From the NCBI RefSeq assembly GCF_044762655.1, contig NZ_JBIWER010000003.1:310001-374000 (forward strand): a DNA stretch of 64,000 bases. Direction: 5' to 3'. Made by a program: the position numbers and the translations under genes. Below are positions 23,449-32,500 of this stretch, piece by piece; the first letter of the stretch is position 1; each line of letters begins with the position of its first letter. This DNA is from Psychrobacillus sp044762655 (lineage in GTDB: Bacteria; Bacillota; Bacilli; Bacillales_A; Planococcaceae). The notes under the pieces were generated by a model. The model searched no databases, was not told the origin of the DNA, and worked only from the letters and a program-made list of their open reading frames with translations.

Positions 23449-24450
23449 TTAACTTTGAAGTTTCATTTTCCAAACATCATAGTAATTAGCATCTAAACCT
23501 AAATCATTTGTTCTTAGCCATTCAAATGCTTTTAAGACTAATGGGGAAGCATTTTCAACCGAAATCTCTTCTTCCGAGATCCATTCTGCTCCACGTGAGT
23601 CTTTCCCTTCAAATTGTTCAAGCACTGCTAGAAAGCCACCTATTTGCTTTACTAAATAATACACTGCAATATGATGAATATCCGTGAAACCTCTCCAGTT
23701 AGATGAAATCATAAAGTCGGTAGTTCCAATTTGTTTAATAATTTCTATTTCAATGCCAGTTTCTTCTAGAAATTCTCTTCTCATTGCAACAGCTAAACTT
23801 TCTTTTTCTTCTAAACTACCACCTGGTAGATCGAAACGATTAATGTACGGGCCTCCACTTTTATTTATAACAAGCAACTTTTCATCTTGGACACAGATAC
23901 CATAAACCCCAAATGCTCTGTAAAAATTTCGCTCTTCGATTTCTTTTGACCATAGGAGTGCTTGTCGCTCTATCTCCTTGGCTAATTTTTCTTTCCCATT
24001 AATATAAGCATCAATATTATATGGAAATTGCTTTGCTAACGCTTCTTTTAAATCTCCGTATGTTCTCGCAATATTAGAATGCACTCTTAAAAAGTCTCGA
24101 AATGCAAGATGTCGTTTAATTTCGGGATTGCCCAGTTCATACATATGAACCTGATGTGTTCGATTGTCTCCTCCTTTTTGGAAGTATCTTCGACCAGGAA
24201 GTCCATTTTCACCTTTAGGTATGTAGCCGTTAGCAATCATTGCTTTATTATACAGTTCAATTTTGTTTATATCTCGTACAACAGGCATCATATCGATAAT
24301 CGGTTTTGCAGATAAATCTTTTACGGAAGTACTACCAATATGGTGAATCACTATAATTTCTGAACCAAAAATCCCTTGAATTTGCAGTGCTTCCTCCTCA
24401 AATTTTTTATTCCAACACTCTGAATATGCCACTACTTCCACTTTACGCAT
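23449..24450 (-). CDS. GrpB-like nucleotidyltransferase domain fused to a NUDIX hydrolase
   Basis: A 333-residue fusion. Residues 1-170 are a GrpB/UPF0157 domain (MRKVEVVAYSECW, VIHHIGSTSVKDLSAKPIIDMM, RRYFQKGG, HLAFRDFLR), a nucleotidyltransferase-like fold. Residues 175-305 are a NUDIX hydrolase with an intact box, GGSLEEKESLAVAMRREF then LEETGIE. GrpB proteins are usually free-standing, so the joining suggests a linked nucleotide or cofactor activity. Last of a three-gene operon after a DUF402 gene. I start at the ATG at 24450, after GGTGAT; a GTG three codons earlier is possible. No substrate can be named. Confidence 0.85.
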   Translation of the reverse strand: MRKVEVVAYSECWNKKFEEEALQIQGIFGSEIIVIHHIGSTSVKDLSAKPIIDMMPVVRDINKIELYNKAMIANGYIPKGENGLPGRRYFQKGGDNRTHQVHMYELGNPEIKRHLAFRDFLRVHSNIARTYGDLKEALAKQFPYNIDAYINGKEKLAKEIERQALLWSKEIEERNFYRAFGVYGICVQDEKLLVINKSGGPYINRFDLPGGSLEEKESLAVAMRREFLEETGIEIEIIKQIGTTDFMISSNWRGFTDIHHIAVYYLVKQIGGFLAVLEQFEGKDSRGAEWISEEEISVENASPLVLKAFEWLRTNDLGLDANYYDVWKMKLQS

Positions 24451-24466
24451 GTAAATCACCCATCCC

Positions 24467-25009
24467 TTATTTAAGAAGTGTCATTAATAGCTCCTTATGA
24501 ACCGCGGAATAATTAAGTAAATTAAAATCTTCTTCCCTAATACTAGTAGTAATTTCATTCACTTGAACCCATGCCAAGTTATACATGCTTTGATCAACCC
24601 AACCGTTTATTAATGCTTCTTCCAGTTCATCTTCATCCTGTTGAATAATCTCACCTGTAGGTAATACGATAATATCTAAGAACAAGTCATCCCACCATGG
24701 AACATTATGTTCTATTCCTATTTCGTTACATATGTCTATATACCACTGGACTACTTTCCCATTTGCATCAAACATAGTAGTTACAGAGTAATTTTTTCCC
24801 GTTGGAAAGTGCTGCAGCCACATATATCCATCATCTACAATACACAAACTTTTTTCATCATACTTTACCCACAGAGGCTGTGTTACCTGAACTAAGTTTA
24901 ATAGAGTTATATATCCAGTGAATTCTTCTGTCTCAACATAAGATTGTGCATAACCCCTCTTCGAAATCCGCTTCCAATCAGAACGATCCCCATATCTTCT
25001 TTTCAACAT
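24467..25009 (-). CDS. DUF402 family protein
   Basis: A 180-residue DUF402 protein. The family includes NtdP (SA1684), a nucleoside di- and triphosphate hydrolase. Conserved parts are KVVQWYIDICNEIG, VPWWDDLFLDIIVLPTG and IIQQDEDELEEAL, which hold the acidic metal-binding residues. The ATG at 25009 has AGGGGG six bases upstream; eight more upstream codons are open. It lies between a small unknown gene and the GrpB-NUDIX fusion, with gaps of 33 and 16 bases. Nucleotide chemistry is a family-level inference, not shown by the sequence. Confidence 0.82.
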   Translation of the reverse strand: MLKRRYGDRSDWKRISKRGYAQSYVETEEFTGYITLLNLVQVTQPLWVKYDEKSLCIVDDGYMWLQHFPTGKNYSVTTMFDANGKVVQWYIDICNEIGIEHNVPWWDDLFLDIIVLPTGEIIQQDEDELEEALINGWVDQSMYNLAWVQVNEITTSIREEDFNLLNYSAVHKELLMTLLK

Positions 25010-25042
25010 AGTTAGCCCCCTGTGATTACTCATTTTGTAAAA

Positions 25043-25351
25043 TCAATACAGTGTAACGTCTATAGTGAACAAAGGAAGGTTTATATTATTCAATCCATAT
25101 TGCTCTATAATTTCTGTTATTTCCTTTGGACTTTCTACAATTATCGATATAGTGTTGCCTTGTACGATAATTTCTCTGCCTGCTGCATCCATAAGAACAT
25201 CATCGTTTTCTATACGACCGTCTGAACAGAGATACATATATACTGCTACAGATGTATAATGAATTAGGATTCCAATATCCTCTTCTTCAATAAATTCATC
25301 TTGCTCATCATAAACTTCTTTCTGTTCTTCTTTTTTGAACATATTAAACAC
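25043..25351 (-). CDS. Uncharacterised acidic 102-residue protein
   Basis: A small protein with an acidic N-terminal third (KKEEQKEVYDEQDEFIEEED) and a predicted alpha/beta remainder (GILIHYTSVAVYMYLCSDG, IVQGNTISIIVESPKEI). It has no signal peptide, transmembrane helix or cysteine pair. It starts at a GTG six bases after a perfect AAGGAGG; the ATG three codons later is too far away. It is the first gene of a probable operon with the DUF402 and GrpB-NUDIX genes and has an extended -10 promoter. I recognise no family. Confidence 0.72.
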   Translation of the reverse strand: MFNMFKKEEQKEVYDEQDEFIEEEDIGILIHYTSVAVYMYLCSDGRIENDDVLMDAAGREIIVQGNTISIIVESPKEITEIIEQYGLNNINLPLFTIDVTLY

Positions 25352-25387
25352 TTTTTTCCTCCTTATCGTTGCTCTTTTATGTTAGAA

Positions 25388-25396
25388 ATTATAACA
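25388..25396 (-). promoter_or_regulatory. Extended -10 promoter of the DUF402/GrpB-NUDIX operon
   Basis: TGTTATAAT on the minus strand, about 35 bases before the GTG at 25351. A TTGCAA lies 19 bases upstream as a weak -35. Confidence 0.5.
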
Positions 25397-25542
25397 GATT
25401 TATTATTCTGACTTGCAAATAAATTTTGAGCTTGCTTGTTTATTCATCTAAAACTGCTAATCATTAATAAAATCAGTTACAATAATTAAGCTAATAATCT
25501 TAAATTCATCTATGATTAGTTTTTAGAAGAGGAGAATTCTTA

Positions 25543-26688
25543 TTGAAAGTTCATGTTTTATTAAAAGGATATAATTTTTTATTTTTTGGTTTACTCGCAC
25601 TCTTTATTCCTTTTTTACCTGTGTATTTAGGTGAACAAGGGTTATCCACGAGTGAAATCGGAATGATTATTGGGACTGGAGGATTTGTGACGTTATTTGC
25701 GCAGCCTTTATGGGGATTCATCAGTGATAAAACAAAAACAATCCGCAAGGTGATGCTAGTACTCGTTTGTTCGACCGCCGTTTCCGGTTACTTTCTATTT
25801 AACTTTGATAGCTTTGTGTTACTAATTATTTTTGCGTTGTTAGTTTATTTTTTCCTAATGCCACTTGATCCATTAACGGAGAGCTTAAATTTCACTGTTT
25901 CGGAATTGGCTCGTATTAGCTATGGTTCTATTCGTACATATGGAGCACTAGGCTATGCAGTTTTGGCATTAATTTCTGGTTTTGCAATGGATTATTTTGG
26001 AGTGAGCAGTCTATCGGTCTTGTTTGTTTTGTTAGGAGTTCTATCATTCGGAATTGTGTGGTTCATGCCTGATGTACAAGCATCATCGAAACCGGTGACT
26101 ATGCAGGGATTAAAAACAGTATTACGAAACAAAGAAATGCTTCTATTTTTAGCATTAGTATTTATTAGTTCAGTACCAGCTCGGATGAACGACACGTTTT
26201 TAGGGATTCATATTAAAACACTGGGTGGAGATACATCCTTAGTGGGAATTGCATTTTTCTTGGCAGCTACAAGTGAAATCATAATTTTTGCTCTTAGTTT
26301 TTGGTGGCTGCGAAAAGGTAAGGAACTGGAAATAATAACGATAGCTACGTTCTTTTACTTCTTACGTTTTTTTGTATCAGGTTATGTAACGAGCCCGGTA
26401 ACTCTAACTATCTTACAGTTATTGCAAATGTTAACATTCCCTGTTTTTTACACTGCTGCCATTCAGTACTTGTATAACATTATGCCGAAGGAATGGCGCG
26501 CTACTGGTCAAACTGTTCTAGCATTATTATTCTTTGGATTGTCTAGCATTATCGCTTCATACGCAGGTGGATTCCTTTATAAAGAATTTGGCGGTCAAAC
26601 ATTTTACTTTATCATTTCAGCGATGTCCTTCATCGGGGTTGTATTTGGAATACTCTTGGCTATTCGGAAGCAAAAAATTAATGTATGA
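25543..26688 (+). CDS. MFS transporter (LacY/nucleoside-symporter-like group)
   Basis: A 381-residue major facilitator with twelve predicted membrane segments and no large soluble domain. The first cytoplasmic loop carries the MFS A-motif region QPLWGFISDKTKTIRK between helices 2 and 3. GSIRTYGALGYAV and the C-terminal RATGQTVLALLFFGLS resemble the MFS_1-like (PPP family) group of presumed sugar or nucleoside permeases. The TTG start lies eight bases after GAGGAG. No metabolic gene is adjacent, so the substrate is unknown. Confidence 0.85.
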   Translation: MKVHVLLKGYNFLFFGLLALFIPFLPVYLGEQGLSTSEIGMIIGTGGFVTLFAQPLWGFISDKTKTIRKVMLVLVCSTAVSGYFLFNFDSFVLLIIFALLVYFFLMPLDPLTESLNFTVSELARISYGSIRTYGALGYAVLALISGFAMDYFGVSSLSVLFVLLGVLSFGIVWFMPDVQASSKPVTMQGLKTVLRNKEMLLFLALVFISSVPARMNDTFLGIHIKTLGGDTSLVGIAFFLAATSEIIIFALSFWWLRKGKELEIITIATFFYFLRFFVSGYVTSPVTLTILQLLQMLTFPVFYTAAIQYLYNIMPKEWRATGQTVLALLFFGLSSIIASYAGGFLYKEFGGQTFYFIISAMSFIGVVFGILLAIRKQKINV

Positions 26689-26793
26689 TTATTTTCTTTA
26701 AAAATGGGTATTAAAAATACATAGCCTCAAAATTAGTACTTTTTACTAAACTTTCTTTATTAAATGAAAGAGATTTTGGTGGGAGGTGATTAA

Positions 26794-26988
26794 TTGAGAA
26801 GAGCCTATGGGGTAAAAAAGCTATCTTCTTATTTAGATACGGTAGGATACCCACTTACTGAAGAGGAAATTAATGAATTAATCATGAACAAAGAGATTCC
26901 TCACTTAAAACCAATGACAAATATGATCGTTTTTAATTTGGATCATATAGATTGGTGGAACAGTCAAAAAGAAAACTCTCCAAAATGA
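26794..26988 (+). CDS. Small DNA-binding-like protein, 64 residues
   Basis: A 64-residue protein with YGVKKLSSYLDTVGYPLTEE, EEINELIMNKEIPHLKP and FNLDHIDWWNSQK. The order helix, loop, helix, short strand, ending in FNLDHIDWW, is reminiscent of excisionase or MerR-like winged helices, where the last part reads as FxxxDIDxWL. This is a weak resemblance, not an identification. It starts at a TTG behind GGGAGGTGATT and ends at a strong terminator. It follows the MFS gene by about 100 bases and may be read with it. Confidence 0.7.
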   Translation: MRRAYGVKKLSSYLDTVGYPLTEEEINELIMNKEIPHLKPMTNMIVFNLDHIDWWNSQKENSPK

Positions 26989-26990
26989 TA

Positions 26991-27016
26991 AGCCCTGCGA
27001 AATGCAGGGTTTTTCA
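26991..27016 (+). terminator. Terminator after the 64-residue ORF
   Basis: CCCTGC and GCAGGG around GAAAT, followed by TTTTTCATTTT. It lies between this ORF and the convergent symporter gene. Confidence 0.85.
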
Positions 27017-27026
27017 TTTTGCCATA

Positions 27027-28457
27027 TCAATTCTTTGCTAGCGAACTTACCATACTATCATTTGAAGGTAATAGCTTAGAGATAAACATTGTCAGTATAA
27101 CCGATACAAGTACACCCCATAAAATACCCAACGTTAGGGAAACCACCGCTCCAGCAACGATACCAGCACGAGCCCCCCAAACTGAAACTCGGCTATTCCT
27201 AGTACCCATTTCAAAAGCAGAGGCTTTCTTATTCTTCCATATTAACCCTACAATTAAAACAGGTACCACTCCTCCTCCAGCCATAGAGTATGCAAGAGAA
27301 AACAAGTCAATAATCGAGTCTGCCCAAATAGCAGTAACGATCGTGAACATACCAAATACAACGACACTAACTCGTGTTAGCTTGAGATAAAACATATCTT
27401 CCATTTCTTTCATATTCGGAATAACCAAATCATTGATGATTACAACTGCAGCTGAGTGAAGAAGTGATGAAGCACTAGATATAGCAGCCATGAAAATCAT
27501 GATAAAGAAAGCAAGAGCAGCGAATTGTGTCATTTCTTCTAATATCAGCCATGAAATAGCATTTTCAGCATCGAGCGTTGGATTTTGTATATTAACTATC
27601 AATCCACTAATAGTTGCTAGAGTCGTAAATATAATTGCTACAATACCACTTATTAGCATGGCAAGACTTGCTGACTTTGAATTTTTAGAAGCAAAGCAAC
27701 GTTGCCAATAAACTTGAGCAGCTAAAACCCCTAAAGTTCCAGTCACAAAAAGTGTTAAAACTTCCATGACTGATAGATTCATTTGAACTAGTTCACTTGA
27801 TCCAACGTCAGCTAAACCAGCTTTTAAATTCGAATAACTAAAGTCGATTCGATTAAATACTTGAAAATAGAACCACACCGCTATCGCAATGAGAATAGCT
27901 CCTTGAATTAGGTCTGTCCATACAACTGAATACATACCACCCACTGCCGTATAAATGATAAATACAGCAGAGAATACTAATACCATTAGAACTGGATCAG
28001 TGCCAGTAAAGGTTGAAAACAAAGCACCCATACCCATTGCCTGTCCACTCACCCACGCAATCATAATAGATGAAGTCAAAAATGCTACTAGACTCCGAGT
28101 AATGCGGTCACGCACGATTAGATCATTCATCATTTCCGCTAATGTTTTATAAGTAAACTTTGCAGCAAAGCCTGCAAATACTAAAGCAAATATTATCTTC
28201 GCACCTTGCTCGCCAATGACAAAAGGAATGTTTGCTATTCCGATCTCATAGCCCTTTGAAGAATGCCCAACAAAATTTCCAACGCCCATTATCGTTGCAA
28301 TATCCGTAAATAATAATAAGAAAAATGGCAACGTCCCTCCAGCTATTGCATAATGAGCGAAACTAGCATCTGCCTTCTTTTTAAAGAAAAAGGACATCCC
28401 GATAAAAAACAAAGATATTACTATTGTTATAGTCCACGTCCAAAAAGCTAATCCCAT
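27027..28457 (-). CDS. Sodium:solute symporter (SSF family)
   Basis: A 476-residue membrane protein with about thirteen helices of the LeuT-fold SSF family (Na+-coupled uptake of sugars, amino acids, carboxylates or pantothenate). TDIATIMGVGNFVGHSSKGYE near residues 51-71 matches the SSF substrate and sodium site in helix 1, and GGMYSVVWTDLIQGAILI is the family signature around helix 5. ATG preceded by GGGAGGGG. It stands alone and its substrate cannot be inferred from neighbours. Confidence 0.88.
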   Translation of the reverse strand: MGLAFWTWTITIVISLFFIGMSFFFKKKADASFAHYAIAGGTLPFFLLLFTDIATIMGVGNFVGHSSKGYEIGIANIPFVIGEQGAKIIFALVFAGFAAKFTYKTLAEMMNDLIVRDRITRSLVAFLTSSIMIAWVSGQAMGMGALFSTFTGTDPVLMVLVFSAVFIIYTAVGGMYSVVWTDLIQGAILIAIAVWFYFQVFNRIDFSYSNLKAGLADVGSSELVQMNLSVMEVLTLFVTGTLGVLAAQVYWQRCFASKNSKSASLAMLISGIVAIIFTTLATISGLIVNIQNPTLDAENAISWLILEEMTQFAALAFFIMIFMAAISSASSLLHSAAVVIINDLVIPNMKEMEDMFYLKLTRVSVVVFGMFTIVTAIWADSIIDLFSLAYSMAGGGVVPVLIVGLIWKNKKASAFEMGTRNSRVSVWGARAGIVAGAVVSLTLGILWGVLVSVILTMFISKLLPSNDSMVSSLAKN

Positions 28458-28590
28458 AAAACCCCTCCCGTTTTCTAAATTTTCTATATTATCAAGACAT
28501 TGTTATCATTCCCCTTGTGACACACAGTTGAAACCCAATTTTGTATCAAATTGATTTTCATTAATTAAGAAAAATAAAAAACCATAAAAA

Positions 28591-28613
28591 AACCGGGCCA
28601 AAAGACGCCCGGT
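28591..28613. terminator. ACCGGGC-type hairpin downstream of pheT
   Basis: AACCGGGC and GCCCGGT around CAAAAGAC. It lies 45 bases beyond the main pheT terminator and shares its core with hairpins at 8421, 18912 and 57893. Confidence 0.6.
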
Positions 28614-28659
28614 GCTCAAACCCAATGTTCATACTACATTTTTAAATACTTTCTTATCT

Positions 28660-28697
28660 TTTAAGAAAAGAGCAGCGCCAAGAATCGACGCTGCTCC
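28660..28697 (-). terminator. Terminator of pheST
   Basis: GAGCAGCG pairs with CGCTGCTC (28689-28696 with 28670-28677) across an eleven-base loop; on the minus strand TTTTCTT follows. It lies just after the pheT stop. Confidence 0.8.
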
Positions 28698-28706
28698 ACT
28701 TACTTA

Positions 28707-31118
28707 TTATCCTCGTAACTCTGCTCCTGCTTTTTCTGCAAGTGCTTTTAATACTTTGTTATGTGCATTTACTACTTCTTCGTCCGTAAGTGTACGTTCT
28801 GGATCGAAGTATGTTAGAGAGAATGCAACTGACTTTTTGCCTTGTTCCATTTTTTCACCCTCGTATAAATCGAACAGATGTACATTTTTAAGCAATCTAC
28901 CACCAGATAACTGGATAATTGCTTGTAGTTCACCAGTAGCTTTTTCACTATCTACCACTAAAGCTATATCACGAGTAATTGACGGGAATTTAGAAACTGG
29001 CACATAATACAATGCTTCTACTTCTTTGTTTAATACTTTCGCTAAGTTCAATTCCATTACATATGTCTCTTTCAAATCACGCTCTTTTTGCTCAGATGGA
29101 TGCAACTGAGCGATTAGCCCGATTTCTTCTCCAGCTAATTTAATAGAAGCTGTACGTCCTGGATGTAAGCCGTCCACTACTGAACGTTCAAATGTTAGCT
29201 CACTTGAATGCCCAAGAAGGTCCATTAAACCTTCCACAATTCCTTTTAATACAAAGAAATCAACTGCTTTTTTCTCACCTTGCCAGCTATGATCTAACCA
29301 TTTACCAGAGATTACTGCTGCTAGATGCTCTTGCTCATGAGGTAATCCTGATTCCGTTTCACCTAAGAAAACCGATCCTACTTCATAAAGTGCAACTGTA
29401 TCTGCTTGGCGTGCTGTGTTATACGTTACCGCTTCAAGTAAATGTGGTATTAAACTTTGGCGAAGGATACTGCGGTCTTCGCTCATTGGCATTAATAATT
29501 CTGTTACAGGAGCAGTTTCTAACGCAAATTTCTGAGACATTTCTTTAGAAGTTAATGAATACGTAATCGCTTGATATAGACCAGCACCCTCTAAGTAAGC
29601 ACGTACTTGACGACGTTTTGCTTGATAAGATGAGAGTCCACCTGGTTTTGATTCCTCAACTGGTAATGTCATTGGAATTTCATCATAGCCATACATACGA
29701 GCAATCTCTTCTATTATATCTTCTTCGATTTTAATATCTTGGCGACGAGTAGGAGCTTTAATATATAAAAGACCATTCGCAGCTTGATAGTCAAATTTCA
29801 ATCTCGATAAAATGGATGTCATATCTTCTAAAGAAATCTTCATCCCTAAACGATTATTGATGAAGTCTGGAGATACAACCACCTCTGCAGGAGTTTTGTC
29901 TAGCTCATCAACAATGACAGAACCTGCTAACACTTCACCACCTGCAAGCTCAGCAAGTAAACTTGCCGCACGCTCTGCTGCAAGAATAACGCGATTTGGA
30001 TCTACACCTTTTTCAAATCGTGCACTCGCATCACTGCGTAAATTATGGTCTTTCGATGTTTGGCGAACAGATCCACCTACAAAGTATGCTGACTCGATGA
30101 CAACGGTTGTCGTTCCATCATGTACTTCCGAATTTGCTCCACCCATTACACCTGCAATTGCAACTGGCTCATTGCCATTTGTAATAACTAAGTGATTTGA
30201 TTTCAGTGTACGTTCTTGATCATCAAGGGTAACAATTTTTTCCCCTTCATTTGCAAGACGAACAACAATCTCTTTTGTTTCTAAGCGGTCATAGTCAAAT
30301 GCATGAAGTGGTTGACCATATTCCATTAATACGTAGTTTGTAATATCTACTACATTATTATGAGGACGAACTCCGGCAGCCATTAAACGATGCTGTAACC
30401 AAAGTGGTGATTCTTTTACTTGAATATTTTTCACAACTTTAGCAATATACATCGGATTTTCTTCGATTGCATCTACTTTCAGCTTTAAATAATCTGCTGC
30501 TTTATCTGTACTTTCTGTGTACGTTGTTTCTGGATACTTCATATCCTCAGATAAAATAGCCCCTACTTCATAAGCAACACCAAGCATGCTTAATGCGTCT
30601 GAACGGTTTGGAGTCAAACCAAGTTCTAACACAATGTCATCTAAACCTAGAAGAGGAAGTACGCTTTCTCCAGGAACAGCTGTTTCCGGAAGAACATAGA
30701 TCCCATCTGCATATGCTTTAGGAACAAGACGTCCTTCAATACCAAGTTCTTGAAGAGAACAAATCATACCGTTCGATTCTTCGCCACGAAGCTTTGCTTT
30801 TTTTATCTTCATACCGCCTGGAAGTACTGCTCCTGGACGAGCAACAATCACTTTTTGTCCCGCTTCTACATTAGGTGCCCCACAAATAATTTGTGTAGTT
30901 TCTTCCCCAACATCTACTTGACAAATATTCAGTTTGTCTGCCTCTGGATGCTTCACTTTTTCTTTTACATAACCAACGACAACATTGGTCATTCCATGAG
31001 AACGATCAATCACAGCATCCACTTCGATACCAGCACGCGTGACCTTCTCCCCTAAATCTTTTGGATCTAACCCTTGTGTATTTACATATTCTGATAACCA
31101 CTTCGTCGAAACTAACAT
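28707..31118 (-). CDS. pheT: Phenylalanyl-tRNA synthetase beta subunit
   Basis: The 803-residue beta subunit of the alpha2beta2 enzyme; it carries the editing site that hydrolyses Tyr-tRNA(Phe). Domains: EMAP-like tRNA-binding domain (about 40-150, VVGYVKEKVKHPEADKLN), B3/B4 editing domain, B5 DNA-binding-like domain and C-terminal ferredoxin-fold anticodon-binding domain (PVSKFPSITRDIALVV). I start at the ATG at 31118 (MLVSTKWLSEYV) behind GAGGAGG, which restores the B. subtilis length. It lies 13 bases after pheS and shares its T-box. Confidence 0.97.
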   Translation of the reverse strand: MLVSTKWLSEYVNTQGLDPKDLGEKVTRAGIEVDAVIDRSHGMTNVVVGYVKEKVKHPEADKLNICQVDVGEETTQIICGAPNVEAGQKVIVARPGAVLPGGMKIKKAKLRGEESNGMICSLQELGIEGRLVPKAYADGIYVLPETAVPGESVLPLLGLDDIVLELGLTPNRSDALSMLGVAYEVGAILSEDMKYPETTYTESTDKAADYLKLKVDAIEENPMYIAKVVKNIQVKESPLWLQHRLMAAGVRPHNNVVDITNYVLMEYGQPLHAFDYDRLETKEIVVRLANEGEKIVTLDDQERTLKSNHLVITNGNEPVAIAGVMGGANSEVHDGTTTVVIESAYFVGGSVRQTSKDHNLRSDASARFEKGVDPNRVILAAERAASLLAELAGGEVLAGSVIVDELDKTPAEVVVSPDFINNRLGMKISLEDMTSILSRLKFDYQAANGLLYIKAPTRRQDIKIEEDIIEEIARMYGYDEIPMTLPVEESKPGGLSSYQAKRRQVRAYLEGAGLYQAITYSLTSKEMSQKFALETAPVTELLMPMSEDRSILRQSLIPHLLEAVTYNTARQADTVALYEVGSVFLGETESGLPHEQEHLAAVISGKWLDHSWQGEKKAVDFFVLKGIVEGLMDLLGHSSELTFERSVVDGLHPGRTASIKLAGEEIGLIAQLHPSEQKERDLKETYVMELNLAKVLNKEVEALYYVPVSKFPSITRDIALVVDSEKATGELQAIIQLSGGRLLKNVHLFDLYEGEKMEQGKKSVAFSLTYFDPERTLTDEEVVNAHNKVLKALAEKAGAELRG

Positions 31119-31131
31119 GTCAAATTCCTCC

Positions 31132-32169
31132 TCACACTTCTGTTCGGTGGAATTGCGATAAGAAACGCACATCATTCGTATAGAAATGACGAATATCTTC
31201 CACACCGTATTTCAACATTGCAATACGTTCTGGACCCATACCAAATGCAAATCCAGAAAGCTTTTTAGAATCATAACCAGCCATCTCTAAAACATTCGGA
31301 TGAACCATACCGGCTCCTAAAATTTCAATCCAGCCAGTTTTCTTACAAACGTTACAGCCTTCTCCACCACATTTGAAGCAAGAAATATCCATTTCAACAG
31401 AAGGCTCTGTGAATGGGAAAAAGCTTGGACGTAGACGGATTTCACGATCATCCCCGAACATTTTCTTCGCAAATACAGAAAGAGTTCCTTTAAGATCACT
31501 CATGCGGATATTTTCTCCGATTACAAGTCCTTCAATTTGCGTAAATTGATGAGAATGTGTCGCATCATCATTATCACGACGATACACTTTACCGGGACAA
31601 ATAATTTTAATCGGTTGACCTTCTTTTGCTTCCATCGTACGTGCTTGAACTGGTGACGTATGTGTACGCAATAGAATATCCTCTGAAATATAAAAAGAAT
31701 CCTGCATATCTCGAGCTGGATGACCTTTTGGTAAGTTCAAAGCTTCGAAATTATAATAATCTTTCTCCACTTCTGGACCTTCCGCAATTTCATACCCCAT
31801 GCTAATAAATAAATCCTCAATTTCCTCTACTACTCGAGTAAGTGGATGGTGATTTCCAGTCTTCACGGGACGACCTGGTAATGTTACGTCAATAGATTCT
31901 TTTTCTAATTGCTCATTAATTGCCTGTTCTTGAAGTAATGTCATGCGGGCTTCTAATACAGTTGTTACCTCTTCACGCACGACATTTACTAGTGCACCCA
32001 TTTTCGGACGCTCCTCTGCAGGAAGTTTACCCATTCCTTTTAGTAGATCTGTTATCGGTCCTTTTTTCCCTAAATAGGCAACACGAACATCGTTTAATTC
32101 TTTGACGTTCGCTGAAGCTGCAATTTTTTGTAGTACTTCTTCTTTTAACTGTTGAAGTTGTGCTTCCAT
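31132..32169 (-). CDS. pheS: Phenylalanyl-tRNA synthetase alpha subunit
   Basis: The 345-residue catalytic subunit that charges tRNA(Phe). An N-terminal coiled coil (about 1-85) precedes the class II core: motif 2 includes KVYRRDNDDATHSHQFTQIE, the phenylalanine pocket FPFTEPSVEMDI, and motif 3 FAFGMGPERIAMLKYG. I start at the ATG at 32169 behind AAAGGAG; the longer open frame runs back into the T-box leader. The Phe T-box upstream should raise pheST expression when uncharged tRNA(Phe) accumulates. Confidence 0.97.
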   Translation of the reverse strand: MEAQLQQLKEEVLQKIAASANVKELNDVRVAYLGKKGPITDLLKGMGKLPAEERPKMGALVNVVREEVTTVLEARMTLLQEQAINEQLEKESIDVTLPGRPVKTGNHHPLTRVVEEIEDLFISMGYEIAEGPEVEKDYYNFEALNLPKGHPARDMQDSFYISEDILLRTHTSPVQARTMEAKEGQPIKIICPGKVYRRDNDDATHSHQFTQIEGLVIGENIRMSDLKGTLSVFAKKMFGDDREIRLRPSFFPFTEPSVEMDISCFKCGGEGCNVCKKTGWIEILGAGMVHPNVLEMAGYDSKKLSGFAFGMGPERIAMLKYGVEDIRHFYTNDVRFLSQFHRTEV

Positions 32170-32458
32170 GTTTATAAATTCTCCTTTTCGACAAAATAAA
32201 AACCCCGCCCCTATAAAAGGGACGAGGACTAATTTCGCGGTACCACCCTGATTATTGCACAAACATAAGTGCAATCACTCAATTCGACTAACGGCTCTAC
32301 ACCGGCTCACCTTTACAGCAATTGCTGGTCCCGGTGGCAGCTAACGGGGCGAACTTCTATACGCATTCTCCATTTACACTTTCAGTCAAGGTGCAAATTC
32401 CCTTCATTTCGAATGTTCATATATACTTTTCCCGATTACAGCTTTTATGTATCAAATT
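32170..32458 (-). ncRNA. Phe-type T-box leader of pheST
   Basis: On the minus strand the T-box core AGGGTGGTACCGCG (32249-32236) is followed by a terminator whose stem pairs CCTCGTCCCT with AGGGGCGGGG and ends in a T run (about 32228-32199). The upstream stem I region contains GAAGTTC, a plausible UUC specifier. Uncharged tRNA(Phe) would stabilise the antiterminator. Confidence 0.92.
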
Positions 32459-32464
32459 ACATCT

Positions 32465-32493
32465 ATTATACGGAATTTTGCATTTTTCTTCAA
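32465..32493 (-). promoter_or_regulatory. Sigma-A promoter of pheST
   Basis: TTGAAG (32493-32488), a 17-base spacer and TATAAT (32470-32465) on the minus strand, placing the start of the T-box leader near 32458. It overlaps nothing else, and ysgA ends just beyond it. Confidence 0.75.
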
Positions 32494-32500
32494 GTCTGAT

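Noticed and set aside
27019..27390. Plus-strand open frame of 123 codons
   Set aside because: Antisense to the SSF symporter gene; it begins in the terminator region and mirrors the codons of the real gene.
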